Assembly: GCF_000506985.1 (NCBI RefSeq)
Contig: NZ_KI650979.1
Span: 1,736,710 to 1,800,709 of the forward strand
Length of the DNA stretch: 64,000 nucleotides
Source of the DNA: Advenella kashmirensis W13003
GTDB taxonomy: Bacteria > Pseudomonadota > Gammaproteobacteria > Burkholderiales > Burkholderiaceae_B
Direction: 5' to 3'
In this document: one piece after another, positions 53,542 through 62,720 of the stretch
Layout: every line of letters starts with the position of its first letter
How positions within the stretch are numbered: position 1 is the first letter of the stretch
Position numbers and translations under genes: made by a program
Notes under the pieces: model-generated
What the model was told of the DNA's origin: nothing
The model's database searches: none
Seen by the model: the letters and a program-made list of their open reading frames with translations, nothing else

Positions 53542-55068
53542 CTACAGCTCCAGCAGTTTCAAGCGTTGAACTTTTCCTGAGGGCCCTCTGGGCAACTCAG
53601 CCACAAAACGGAACGCGGCAGGCGATTTATAGCTGCCCAGCTCCTTTAAACAAAATTGGTTAATATCCCTGATCAGATCATCGTCGTCACGTGCAGTCAT
53701 GCGCTTGACGATGTAGGCAGCGATATTTTGTCCATAATGTTTGTCATCGATACCCACCACGGCCGCGTCCAGTACATCGGGGTGCAGCAGCAGTATTTCG
53801 TCTATCTCGCGTGGCGCAATATTTTCGCCACCTTTGATGATCAGTTCCTTGACACGGCCTGTAATGAAATAAAAGCCATCAGCATCGCGGTAGCCCAGAT
53901 CGCCCGTGCGTAACCAGCCGTCGTGCGTGAATGTTTTTCTGGTCTGTTCATCAGATTTGTAATAACCAAGCATAACGTTCTCGCCCCGGACTAAAATTTC
54001 TCCTTTTTGTCCTGCAGGCAAGGGGTTTCCCTCTTTATCTACAACGGTGGCCTGTACCCCGGAGGGGCGACCGATACTGCCGATCTTGCGCTGCGCGGGA
54101 TCGTACGGGTTGCTGAATATCGGCGCGGCTGTTTCTGTCATCCCCATGGTTTCAATAATGCCAATGCCGAAACGTTCTTCAAAAGATTTGTGATGAAACG
54201 GCGCCAGCGCCGCCGATGCCGAGCGGCAGAAGCGGATCCGGCTGCGATCAATCGCGCAGGGTGTTTCATCATTGATCAAATAGCTGATAATGGTAGGAAC
54301 AGCATTGATCCATGTACATTGAAATTTCTGCACGCGAGGCCAGAAATGGGTCGCCGAGAATTTGCTGTCGATAATGACGGCGGCGCCCGAGAGCAGGGGT
54401 GTCAGCAAGTTAACCACCAGTGCATTAATGTGATAGAGCGGCAATACGCAAAGGCAGCGGTCGGATTTTTCCAGAAGATGCTCCGCCGCGATGGCACGGG
54501 CGCTGGCAAGCAAGTTCGCGTGAGAAAGCATCACGCCCTTGGGAACGCCGGTCGTACCCGAGGTATACATCAGCAGTGCGGGTTGGCTTGCCGGCACAGG
54601 AGCCCGCGGGCTGGCCGGCAACGGAGCGAGTGTCAGCGTCGGCAGAGCGGGATCGGTCGCGGAAACCGTCATGACGGTGGCTCGTGTTCCGCTGCTTTGC
54701 ATGGCCGCCGCCACCAGCGGTTCCAGTTCTGAGTTGGTAAAGACAACACGCGTATCCGAATGTCCAAGGATATAGGCCAGTTGCTTTTCCTGGCACAGCA
54801 GATTAATCGGATTAATGATGTAGCCACCATACATGGCGGCCAGAATGATTTTCGCCGTGTTCACTCCATTCGGCAAGAACACCGAGATCGTCTCTCCGGG
54901 CATCACGCCCAGGGCAGACAACTGTCTGGCGAAAACCCTGCACTCGGTCGTCATATCGGCGTAGGCCTGTGACTGTTCAGTGATCGCGTCGACCAGATAG
55001 GGATCGTCACCCGCGTTTGCAGCGTTGTGATCAAGCAGACTGGCAATCGTCATGGTATTTTCAGGCAT
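53542..55068 (-). CDS. sauT: AMP-forming acyl-CoA ligase, probable sulfoacetate-CoA ligase
   Basis: The 508-residue protein has the AMP-binding signature LLMYTSGTTGVPKGVMLSHA, the core motif DGWLRTGDLGYRDADGFYFI and the catalytic Lys in PSGKVQRLK. In the known pathway SauT activates sulfoacetate to sulfoacetyl-CoA. It overlaps the upstream acylating aldehyde dehydrogenase gene by 8 bases, and the MFS gene follows after 45 bases. Specificity for sulfoacetate is inferred from the four-gene context. Confidence 0.8.
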   Translation of the reverse strand: MPENTMTIASLLDHNAANAGDDPYLVDAITEQSQAYADMTTECRVFARQLSALGVMPGETISVFLPNGVNTAKIILAAMYGGYIINPINLLCQEKQLAYILGHSDTRVVFTNSELEPLVAAAMQSSGTRATVMTVSATDPALPTLTLAPLPASPRAPVPASQPALLMYTSGTTGVPKGVMLSHANLLASARAIAAEHLLEKSDRCLCVLPLYHINALVVNLLTPLLSGAAVIIDSKFSATHFWPRVQKFQCTWINAVPTIISYLINDETPCAIDRSRIRFCRSASAALAPFHHKSFEERFGIGIIETMGMTETAAPIFSNPYDPAQRKIGSIGRPSGVQATVVDKEGNPLPAGQKGEILVRGENVMLGYYKSDEQTRKTFTHDGWLRTGDLGYRDADGFYFITGRVKELIIKGGENIAPREIDEILLLHPDVLDAAVVGIDDKHYGQNIAAYIVKRMTARDDDDLIRDINQFCLKELGSYKSPAAFRFVAELPRGPSGKVQRLKLLEL

Positions 55069-56491
55069 GGTGGAATCTCCCTAAGTAATCGGCAAAGATC
55101 GTGTCCACCTGCGGCTCTCTTGCGGGAATCGTCTGGACCACACGTGTGATATTCAAATAGTGGCGGTAGTGCATGTTGTCGGAGAAACTGTTACCACCCC
55201 AGGTCCCGCAGCCCATTGACAGTGAGAAGGGCAGGCCGTTATCGAAATTGCCGCCCGTGGCAAAGCAGTGTGCCTGGTTGACGATGACCCGTGATACCGG
55301 CAGCGTCATCCCCAGATCCCGGGCACGGTCCGGCTTTGCCGTATGCAGCCCGATCGAATGGCCCGCTCCCATATAGCCGTATATCTCACTGGCAATGCGT
55401 TTGGCATCTTCAAAATCCTTTGCTTTGTACACTGTCAGCACAGGCGCCAGTTTTTCTCCGGAAAAGGGGTGGTCACGACCGAATCCGTCTTCCTGCACCA
55501 TGAGATATGCGGGGGCGCTCGCGTTGGTGGTTATATCGATTTTTGCCGCTTGCATGATATGGGCGGCGCTCTTTCCCGATGCCACCGGGGTGAGCTTGCC
55601 TTCATGCCACATGACGTCCTGCAGGCGCTGCTTGTCGTCGGCAACCAGCATCATTCCACCTTCTTTTTCCAGCGCTTGCAGCATCGCATCGTAGACAGGC
55701 GCGACGATAATCACGCTGTTTTCGGAAGAGCAACTGGTGGCGTTGTCGAATGTCTTGGACTGACGGATCAGGCTGGCCGCCTTTGGCAGATCTGCCGATT
55801 CATCCACAATGCTGGTCACATTGCCGGCGCCCACGCCAAACGCCGGCGTGCCGCTGGTATGGGCCATGCGGACATTGGATTGAGAGCCAGTCGCTACAAC
55901 GAGATCGGCCTGTTGCATGAGCGCTGCTGTTGCGGCCTTGCTGATGGGCTCAGGCAGAATCTGTACAAGATCGCGCGGCACACCTATGCGATCGAATTCG
56001 TCATGAATAAATTGCAGCAGCAGGCTGCTGGTACCAGCGCCTTTGGGCGACGGCGCCAGGATAACGGCGTTGCCGCATTTAATTGCGTTGATGATCTTAT
56101 TGGCGGGTGTCGCGCCCGGATTGGTAGAGGGCGTGATCGCCGCCACCACGCCCACGGGTCGGGCGATTTGCGTAATCCCTGTATCGGGGTCGGTGTGTAT
56201 CACACCTGTGGTCGTGACGCCTTCAAGGTCTCTCAGGAGCCCCAGTGTCTTGCGGTGGTTCTTACGTATTTTATCGGGTACGTTTCCCAGGCCTGTGTCA
56301 TCTACTGCTTTTTCGGCCAGCAGGCGGTTTCTTTCCGGCTCCATGATCGCCCAGCCGACCGCCAGCACGGCGTCGTCGATGCGTTGCTGGTCGAAGGCGG
56401 AAAATTGCTTTTGTGCGGCACGTGCCCGCTCCACAACAAGCGCGACAGCCTGCGTGATGTGTTCCGGATGACTGCTGTGAATAGTATCCAT
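55061..56491 (-). CDS. sauS: CoA-acylating aldehyde dehydrogenase, probable sulfoacetaldehyde dehydrogenase
   Basis: The 476-residue protein is of the acylating type, related to the N-terminal half of AdhE, with catalytic Cys254 in FDNATSCSSENSVII. It also shows RPVGVVAAITPSTNP and GGNFDNGLPFSLSMGCGTWG. It interconverts an acyl-CoA and its aldehyde with NAD(P)H. In C. necator SauS reduces sulfoacetyl-CoA to sulfoacetaldehyde. The start at 56491 (MDTIHSSHPEHI) was chosen over an upstream Met that lacks conservation. No xsc gene is in the window, so the next step is encoded elsewhere. Confidence 0.82.
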   Translation of the reverse strand: MDTIHSSHPEHITQAVALVVERARAAQKQFSAFDQQRIDDAVLAVGWAIMEPERNRLLAEKAVDDTGLGNVPDKIRKNHRKTLGLLRDLEGVTTTGVIHTDPDTGITQIARPVGVVAAITPSTNPGATPANKIINAIKCGNAVILAPSPKGAGTSSLLLQFIHDEFDRIGVPRDLVQILPEPISKAATAALMQQADLVVATGSQSNVRMAHTSGTPAFGVGAGNVTSIVDESADLPKAASLIRQSKTFDNATSCSSENSVIIVAPVYDAMLQALEKEGGMMLVADDKQRLQDVMWHEGKLTPVASGKSAAHIMQAAKIDITTNASAPAYLMVQEDGFGRDHPFSGEKLAPVLTVYKAKDFEDAKRIASEIYGYMGAGHSIGLHTAKPDRARDLGMTLPVSRVIVNQAHCFATGGNFDNGLPFSLSMGCGTWGGNSFSDNMHYRHYLNITRVVQTIPAREPQVDTIFADYLGRFHHA

Positions 56492-56563
56492 TGTAGCTCC
56501 CTGGACAGATCGAATCGAATTTGTAATATTTCTGAAAATATAGGGTATGCTCAACAGTTAAAC

Positions 56564-56630
56564 GTCCCGAAAATTGACATTCCGCATTTGCCGCAGAGCA
56601 CAAGAAGTGCTTTTTGTTGATTTTCGGGAC
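56564..56630. promoter_or_regulatory. Inverted repeat operator between sauS and sauR
   Basis: GTCCCGAAAAT (56564-56574) and ATTTTCGGGAC (56620-56630) are perfect complements, 45 bases apart, and similarity extends to 14 of 16 positions. They frame the promoter region between divergent genes. A small AGCAC/GTGCT hairpin with T run lies between them. Binding by the adjacent IclR-type regulator, with looping or cooperative dimers, is the likely role. Confidence 0.6.
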
Positions 56631-56697
56631 AAAAAAACTATAGTGGAGAAAAAAGAACAGGTCGCATCGACCGAAAAATCATGGAGGAACAAGAGAG

Positions 56698-57456
56698 ATG
56701 AGTTCAACAGACAACGCGGCAGCAATAAGGTCATTCCGCGTCCTGGAGATTTTGGCCATGGCAGGTCGCCCGATGCCGTTAAGCGAAGTCGTGAAAGAGA
56801 TCAACCTGCCCAAACAGACGGTGCATCGCATACTCAAACAGCTTGAAGCTGCCTGGCTGATCGTGCAGGTCTCGGACAGTAAAAAATATGAATGCTCGGC
56901 ACGGATACGCCATTTTTCACTGAAGGTGCTGATGAGCTCCGGCAGTCTGGCGGTCGAACGCCATGCTTTGCTTAGCGAACTGGTTGAACGCGTCGAACTC
57001 AATTGCAATCTGACGGCGATCAGCGGACATGAAATTATTTATCTGGACCGGGCCCAGCATCCCAATGCCATGCGGCTGAGTCTGAAACCCGGTTCGCATG
57101 TGCCGATGCACTGTTCGGCCAGCGGCAAATTATTATTAAGTCTGCTGCCCAAACAGCGTCGTGATCGTTTGCTGCACAGTCTGCCTTTGCGCGCGCGAAC
57201 GGCGCAGAGCATTGTCGAACCCGAGGTGCTGGACGCTGAGCTGACGTGTACTCGAAAACGCCGTTACGGCACCAGCCGGCATGAACATGTTGAAGACATG
57301 AATGCGATCGCCGTGCCGGTTCAGGTGGGGAAGAACAGAATATGCGCCGCCGTGGCGGTGCAGGCGTTTGAGCAAGAGCGCAGTTTTGATCAACTGATGG
57401 AACTGATGCCGACACTGCAGCAGACGGCCGGTGAAATTGCCAAGACATTTCTGTAG
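56698..57456 (+). CDS. sauR: IclR family regulator, probable SauR
   Basis: The 252-residue protein has an N-terminal winged helix-turn-helix (RSFRVLEILAMAGRPMPLSE, then EINLPKQTVHRILKQLE) and a C-terminal IclR effector domain (HVPMHCSASGKLLLSLLP). It is divergent from sauS and lies next to a long inverted repeat. The position matches the regulator of the sauRSTU cluster. The effector may be sulfoacetate or a CoA ester; this is inferred. Confidence 0.82.
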   Translation: MSSTDNAAAIRSFRVLEILAMAGRPMPLSEVVKEINLPKQTVHRILKQLEAAWLIVQVSDSKKYECSARIRHFSLKVLMSSGSLAVERHALLSELVERVELNCNLTAISGHEIIYLDRAQHPNAMRLSLKPGSHVPMHCSASGKLLLSLLPKQRRDRLLHSLPLRARTAQSIVEPEVLDAELTCTRKRRYGTSRHEHVEDMNAIAVPVQVGKNRICAAVAVQAFEQERSFDQLMELMPTLQQTAGEIAKTFL

Positions 57457-57531
57457 GGTAACTTTGCCCAGGCAAGCGGCAGGCTGTGGCGGGGTCGCCC
57501 GTCAGGGCCGGCCGCCTTTGCTGTGCTGACT

Positions 57532-58326
57532 TCAGGCTCTTTTGAGCTGCTTATTGCGCGACTTTCTGAACACGACCTCCAGCAAGAGCAACACAACAGT
57601 GATGGCAATCAAAAATGTACTGATGGCGGCGATGACCGGCTCCATATTCATGAGCAGGCTGTTCCAAATCCGGACCGGCATGGTTTCGCTGTCCAGCCCT
57701 GACAGGAACAGGGAAACGATCAGTTCGTCGAACGAAGTCAGGAAACTGAAGAACAGGGACGACAGAATACCCGGAACGGCAAGTGGGATGACCACATGCC
57801 TGAACGTGTAGAACTTGCTTGCGCCAAAGACTTCAGCGGCGCGCTCGACTGAAATATCGATGTTCTGAAGTGCACTGATCAGAATCAAAAGCACCACGGG
57901 AATGGCAAGCATGGCATGGCAGATGGCGATCCAGAGTTTTGATCCGACCAGATCCAGTGGCACCGAGGTGAAGTACAGGGCGACCGCAGTGATAATGGTG
58001 GGAATGATCAATGGCAGCAGGCAAAAGGAAACAAGCAGTTTTTTATTGCCATAAGTGCCTCTGACCAGCGAGTAGGCGCCCAGGAATCCCAGTGTTGTCG
58101 CGATCACGCTGGCCAGCAGTGCAATCACAAAACTGGTGACAAGGGACTCCATCCATTCAGGACTGGAGAAAAACGCCTGATACCATTTGACCGAAAGCGT
58201 CGTCGGAGGAAATGCCATATAGCTGCTTTCTCCGAAAGACATAATGACTACGATTGCAATGGGCGCAATAAGCACGATGCAGAGCAAAAACGAAATAAAG
58301 TTGACAATTCTTAGTTGATTGCGCAT
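57532..58326 (-). CDS. Polyamine-type ABC transporter permease, PotC-like
   Basis: The 264-residue inner-membrane protein has six helices and the EAA loop ISVERAAEVFGASKFYTFRH. FLTSFDELIVSLFLSGLDSETMP-type residues after it are characteristic of PotC/YdcV permeases. It is the last gene of a five-gene operon and lies 8 bases after the other permease. Confidence 0.9.
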   Translation of the reverse strand: MRNQLRIVNFISFLLCIVLIAPIAIVVIMSFGESSYMAFPPTTLSVKWYQAFFSSPEWMESLVTSFVIALLASVIATTLGFLGAYSLVRGTYGNKKLLVSFCLLPLIIPTIITAVALYFTSVPLDLVGSKLWIAICHAMLAIPVVLLILISALQNIDISVERAAEVFGASKFYTFRHVVIPLAVPGILSSLFFSFLTSFDELIVSLFLSGLDSETMPVRIWNSLLMNMEPVIAAISTFLIAITVVLLLLEVVFRKSRNKQLKRA

Positions 58327-58334
58327 GGCTTTTC

Positions 58335-59210
58335 CTATTTTCCCAGCATTTTGTCAAGATCGGTATACTTGCAGTAAATGGCATAGATGATCAGAGTGAT
58401 CACCAGCAGGAAGAGCGCCAGGGCAGACGCCAGTGGCCAGTTCACCGAAACCTCGATATTGCGCTGGATCAGCGTGGCAAGCATGACATCGTTCGGTCCG
58501 CCCATCAGGGCAGGCGTAATAAAGAAGCCGACCGCCAGAATATAAACAATCAGAAAACCGGACACGATTCCGGGCATACTCAGGGGAAAGAAAACGCGAC
58601 GGAATATGTAGAAATTGGAAGCGCCCATGCTGCGACCTGCCTGCAACAGCCACATGTCGATGCCTTTCATGGTAGAAAAAAGCGTCAGCACAAAGTAGGG
58701 CAGCAGCACATAAGTCATGCCAATGGTGACGCCCACCATGTTGTACATCAGATTGAGAGGCTGATCGATCAGGCCGATCTGTATCAGCACGGTATTGATC
58801 ACGCCGCGGGTCCCCAGGATAATCATCCACGAATAGGTTCGTACGATAATGGACGTGAAGTAGGGGACGATGACGCAGATCACAATCAGCGTGAAACGGA
58901 ACGAGCCCGATCGCGTCATGGTGTAGGCTACCGGATAGGCACACACCAGCGCCAGCAGCGTGACAATGAGAGAGAGCCAGACAGTCTTTAATGCAACCGA
59001 AATAAACAGATTCGAGCTGAACGTCTCAAGGAGCATGACCAGAAAATTGCCGTCGTAGTCCAGGGCCGATTTGACAAAAAACCAGCCGATAGGCAGAACG
59101 AAGAAAATCAGTAAAAACGCCAGGACCGGATACAGCAGCATCTCGTTGTTGAAGGTCATCCGCCGCGCCGCGGCCGGCTGGCTGGCCGTCAGGACAGAAT
59201 CATTATGCAT
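58335..59210 (-). CDS. Polyamine-type ABC transporter permease, PotB-like
   Basis: The 291-residue inner-membrane protein has six helices, the EAA-like loop WLLQAGRSMGASNFYIFRRV and TSIIVRTYSWMIILGTRGVI, typical of PotB/YdcU. It overlaps the ATPase gene by 8 bases. Together with PotC it forms the channel. Confidence 0.9.
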   Translation of the reverse strand: MHNDSVLTASQPAAARRMTFNNEMLLYPVLAFLLIFFVLPIGWFFVKSALDYDGNFLVMLLETFSSNLFISVALKTVWLSLIVTLLALVCAYPVAYTMTRSGSFRFTLIVICVIVPYFTSIIVRTYSWMIILGTRGVINTVLIQIGLIDQPLNLMYNMVGVTIGMTYVLLPYFVLTLFSTMKGIDMWLLQAGRSMGASNFYIFRRVFFPLSMPGIVSGFLIVYILAVGFFITPALMGGPNDVMLATLIQRNIEVSVNWPLASALALFLLVITLIIYAIYCKYTDLDKMLGK

Positions 59211-60264
59211 GTTGAATAATCCTTATGTCTTCCGGGGCCTTCCAGTTGAGCGTGACCGGGTCGCCTATATCAAAAATCTTCATGTCGGTCGTGTTGGTGA
59301 CGTCGGCATAGACCTTCGCGGATGAATTCAGATTCACCTGATAGCGTACGATATGGCCCAGAAACGAGACATGCATCACTTCTCCGTTCAGTGAGGGCGG
59401 ACCATCCGCGCCCTGTCCTTTTGACGCCGACAGCAGCAGGCGCTCGGGTCTGATGAACAGGCAATCGCCCTGCTTCATTTGAATCTCGCTGCGCACGGCG
59501 GGCTGCACCGCATCAAAATCCAGGAGATTGGCTTCGCCGAGAAAGCCCGCCGCAAAAACGTTCCTGGGGGATTCGTACACCTCGCGTGGTGTTCCCAATT
59601 GCTCGATCTGTCCGTTATTCATGATGGCGATCCGGTCAGACATGTTCATGGCCTCTTCCTGATCATGAGTAACAAACACAACCGTCATATTCAGGCGGCT
59701 CTGCAGTTCTTTGATTTCCATCTGCATCTGATATCGCAAATTTTTGTCCAGCGCGCCCAGCGGTTCGTCCATCAGCACAACCTCCGGATGGAAAACAATA
59801 GCTCGCGCCAGCGCCACCCGTTGCTGCTGGCCGCCGGACAGTTCTTTTGGAAGCCGCTTTTCGAATCCGGCCAGACGGACCAGTTCGATAGCCCATTTGG
59901 CGCGCTCCGCGCTCTCGCGGGACGCGTACTTGCGTACCTTCAACGGGAACATGACATTTTCCAGCACAGTCATATGCGGAAACAGGGCGTAGTTCTGAAA
60001 CACCATGCCCAGATTGCGCTCCTGTGGGGACAGCCCGCTGATATCACGACCGTCAAGCAGGATCCTGCCGCTGTCGGGCAGCACAAAGCCCGCCAGCATC
60101 ATGAGTGTGGTTGTCTTGCCCGAGCCGCTGGGACCCAGCAGGGAGAAAAACTCGCCCGGCTGGATGTCCAGATGAATGTTATTAACCGCCCGAAAAGAGC
60201 CAAATGACCGGCTGATGCTCTCGAAGCGGATATGCCCTTTTTTGTTTACGCGTTCAGAATCCAA
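59203..60264 (-). CDS. Polyamine-type ABC transporter ATPase, PotA-like (TTG start proposed)
   Basis: The 353-residue ATPase has Walker A GPSGSGKTT, signature LSGGQQQRVALARAI, Walker B VVLMDEPLGALD and a C-terminal TOBE domain. A GTG at 60273 lies directly on the AAGGA ribosome binding site, so the TTG at 60264, eight bases after AAGGAG, is the more likely start. It overlaps the end of the binding-protein gene. Confidence 0.9.
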   Translation of the reverse strand: MDSERVNKKGHIRFESISRSFGSFRAVNNIHLDIQPGEFFSLLGPSGSGKTTTLMMLAGFVLPDSGRILLDGRDISGLSPQERNLGMVFQNYALFPHMTVLENVMFPLKVRKYASRESAERAKWAIELVRLAGFEKRLPKELSGGQQQRVALARAIVFHPEVVLMDEPLGALDKNLRYQMQMEIKELQSRLNMTVVFVTHDQEEAMNMSDRIAIMNNGQIEQLGTPREVYESPRNVFAAGFLGEANLLDFDAVQPAVRSEIQMKQGDCLFIRPERLLLSASKGQGADGPPSLNGEVMHVSFLGHIVRYQVNLNSSAKVYADVTNTTDMKIFDIGDPVTLNWKAPEDIRIIQHA

Positions 60265-61325
60265 TTTGCCCACTCCTTGCTAACATTTGCACGATTTTTT
60301 GACCACCAGTCGGCGTTGATAAGAAAGCCGTGTTCACGGGTGCGCTCACCGCCGGGGATTTTTGCCTGAATTTCTGGGGTCAGCGCATCAAATCCCGCCT
60401 GAGTAACAGGGCCGCTGTTCCACTGGGCGCTGAACTGGCTTTGCACTTCCGGACGCAGGCAGTAATCAACGAGCTTTTGCGCCTGCTCCAGGTTTTTTGC
60501 TTTCTTCAGAATGGCGTAGGCCTGAACCCGAACACCATGCTGATTCCAGTTAATGGCCAGCGGCGCGTTATTTTCGATCCCTTTCAGAATCCGGGTGCTC
60601 CATACTGAACTCAGATCCGCATCGCCCGTCGTGAGCATTTGAATGGACAGTGCGCCAGATGTCCAGAACTTCGAAATACCCGGTTTGATGCGGCTAAGCG
60701 ACTTGAGGGCACGTGGAATATCAAGCGGGTACAGCTTGTCCATGGGTACGCCATCGGCCAGCAACGCCAGTTCCAGGTTGGGTGTGCCCGTATCCATATC
60801 TGCCAGAGCCCGGCTTCCGGGCGTTTTCTTGTAATCCCAGAAATCGGCCCAGGTGGATGGTACCGAATCCTTGTTAAATTTCGTCGTGTTGTAGCCCATG
60901 ACATCGGCATACACAAAATTGCCGACGTAATTATCATGTTTGTATTGCGCGATAATATCGTTCGGATCGGTGTGCTTGAAGTTTTTATAGTCGATCGGAG
61001 CCAGCTCACTGGCCCACTGCAGCAGTACGCTGTCATCATTATCGATCACATCAATCTCAATATTGCCAGACCGGATCATGGCCTCAAGCTTGCCTGTGGT
61101 GGTTGCCACAGGGATGACGCGAATACCTGTTTCTTTGGTGAACGGTTCGTAAATCAGTTTCTTGCGGATATTGTCGTACTCACCTCCAGGGGAGCGAATC
61201 ACCACGCGTTCCTGCGCGGCCTCGGCATTTTTAACCCAAATCATTGGTGCAACGGCCGATACACCGGCCAGTTTCAATATCGTTCGGCGTTGCATTGAAG
61301 TCGCCGATTTTTTTTCATTTGTCAT
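60246..61325 (-). CDS. Polyamine-type ABC transporter binding protein, PotD-like, Tat-like signal
   Basis: The 359-residue protein has a twin-arginine signal (QRRTILKLAGVSAVAPMIWV, cut near AEA) and the PotD/PotF fold (KLIYEPFTKETGIRVIPVAT). Most PotD proteins use Sec signals. The neighbour encodes a D-amino-acid-dehydrogenase-like oxidase, so the ligand may be an amino acid derivative or amine rather than spermidine. AGGAG precedes the ATG. Confidence 0.88.
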   Translation of the reverse strand: MTNEKKSATSMQRRTILKLAGVSAVAPMIWVKNAEAAQERVVIRSPGGEYDNIRKKLIYEPFTKETGIRVIPVATTTGKLEAMIRSGNIEIDVIDNDDSVLLQWASELAPIDYKNFKHTDPNDIIAQYKHDNYVGNFVYADVMGYNTTKFNKDSVPSTWADFWDYKKTPGSRALADMDTGTPNLELALLADGVPMDKLYPLDIPRALKSLSRIKPGISKFWTSGALSIQMLTTGDADLSSVWSTRILKGIENNAPLAINWNQHGVRVQAYAILKKAKNLEQAQKLVDYCLRPEVQSQFSAQWNSGPVTQAGFDALTPEIQAKIPGGERTREHGFLINADWWSKNRANVSKEWANWILNA

Positions 61326-61336
61326 CCTCGTGTCTC

Positions 61337-62584
61337 CTAAAAGCGGTTAAGTCGATAGGGGGTAATATCAATGTTGCTGGCCGTCCCTGAGATGAGGTCT
61401 GCCAGTATCTCTGCGGATTTGGGTGCGCCGGTCATGCCCGTGTGACCATGTCCGAAACCCAGGAAAAGTCCTGGCAGATGCGGTACGCGATCAAGTATAG
61501 GCAGGCTGTCCGGGGTGGACGGGCGAAATCCGAGCCAGAATTCCTTTTTCAGGTTGATATCCAGGCCCGGAAAAAGTGTTTTTGCGTGACGAACCAGCAG
61601 TTGCTCACGAGTCATATTGGGTGCCACATCCAGTCCTGCGATTTCGACAAACCCGGCAACCCGGATGTGGTCGGCCATGGGGGTCATCGCCACGGCGCGT
61701 GTTTTGTCCATGATGGGCAGGGGCAGTGCCAGCGCTGCCGGATCGAAAGAAACGTGATAGCCCCTTTCCGTTTCCAGCGGCACATGAATGTTCAGCCCGT
61801 CAAGCAAGCGATTGGCCCAGGCGCCCGCGCAAATCACAAGGCGGCTTGCGCGGGCGTTTCGCGTGGCAAGGATAATGCGGTAATCACCCGATGCGTCGTC
61901 ACGGCTGATCCCGTTCACTCTTTGGCGGACCAGTTGACCACCGTTATCCAGAAACTGCTGCAAGAGTGCCTGCACCAGTCGGAGCGGAGTCGAAGCGAAC
62001 CCGTTTTTTTCATAGAGCTGGCCGTGGCTGATGCGATCTGAAATACCTGGTACAAGGTCACGTACTTCGTGCGCGCGAAGCAGGCGCGGCGCTACACCGT
62101 TGTCTGTCTGTATCTGTCCGCTAATGGGGTCGGCCTGCTGGTTGCGCTCCCAAACATGCAGTTGTCCGGTCGTCACGATGAGCCTGGATGCGGCATCTGT
62201 ACCCAATAGCGAGCGATAAATGGCGTCAGCGTTTCCATGCAAGGCGCGCAGGGCACGTGCCTGCTGCAGGACTGATTGTTTGCGGCTGCCCGAACGCAGC
62301 CATTGCAACAGCCATGGCAGTGCCGTGGGTAAATAGCGTTTGCGAAGACTGAGCGGTCCCTCGCGATCCGTCAGCCAGCCGGGTATTTTTTTGACCATGC
62401 CGGGCATGGAAATGGGAATGCAGCTGTCGATGCTGATCAGACCGGCGTTGCCAAAGGATGCACCGGTTCCCGGCGCCCGCTCATCAATTACGGTGACTTT
62501 CCAGCCACGCTGCTGCAGGGTGACCGCGGTGCACATGCCAACAATTCCGGCTCCGATAATGGTCACTTCGCCTATGCCGTTCAC
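61337..62584 (-). CDS. FAD-dependent oxidoreductase, DadA-like (GTG start)
   Basis: The 415-residue protein starts at GTG with AAGGAG eight bases upstream. It has the FAD motif EVTIIGAGIVGMCTAVTLQQ and the DadA-like C terminus LFLGFGHGHTGMTGAPKSAE. The family oxidises D-amino acids or N-substituted amino acids to oxo acids. It is the first gene of the operon with the PotDABC-like transporter, so it probably oxidises the imported compound. Longer upstream frames are rejected because they run through the promoter region. Confidence 0.88.
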   Translation of the reverse strand: MNGIGEVTIIGAGIVGMCTAVTLQQRGWKVTVIDERAPGTGASFGNAGLISIDSCIPISMPGMVKKIPGWLTDREGPLSLRKRYLPTALPWLLQWLRSGSRKQSVLQQARALRALHGNADAIYRSLLGTDAASRLIVTTGQLHVWERNQQADPISGQIQTDNGVAPRLLRAHEVRDLVPGISDRISHGQLYEKNGFASTPLRLVQALLQQFLDNGGQLVRQRVNGISRDDASGDYRIILATRNARASRLVICAGAWANRLLDGLNIHVPLETERGYHVSFDPAALALPLPIMDKTRAVAMTPMADHIRVAGFVEIAGLDVAPNMTREQLLVRHAKTLFPGLDINLKKEFWLGFRPSTPDSLPILDRVPHLPGLFLGFGHGHTGMTGAPKSAEILADLISGTASNIDITPYRLNRF

Positions 62585-62720
62585 GACGGGTACTCCTTGC
62601 TCTGTAGATTGTCTCTGGGTTGTTTTTTTACCAGCTTTGTCTGGTTTGAAAGCAATATACCAGTTACCCGTCTTTCTATATAATGAATAATTCGGGCGGT
62701 GCCGGTGAAATAAATTCATA

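Noticed and set aside
55343-56620. 425-codon open frame antisense to sauS
   Set aside because: It is a mirror of the codon bias of the acylating aldehyde dehydrogenase, which has clear catalytic motifs; the antisense product has none.
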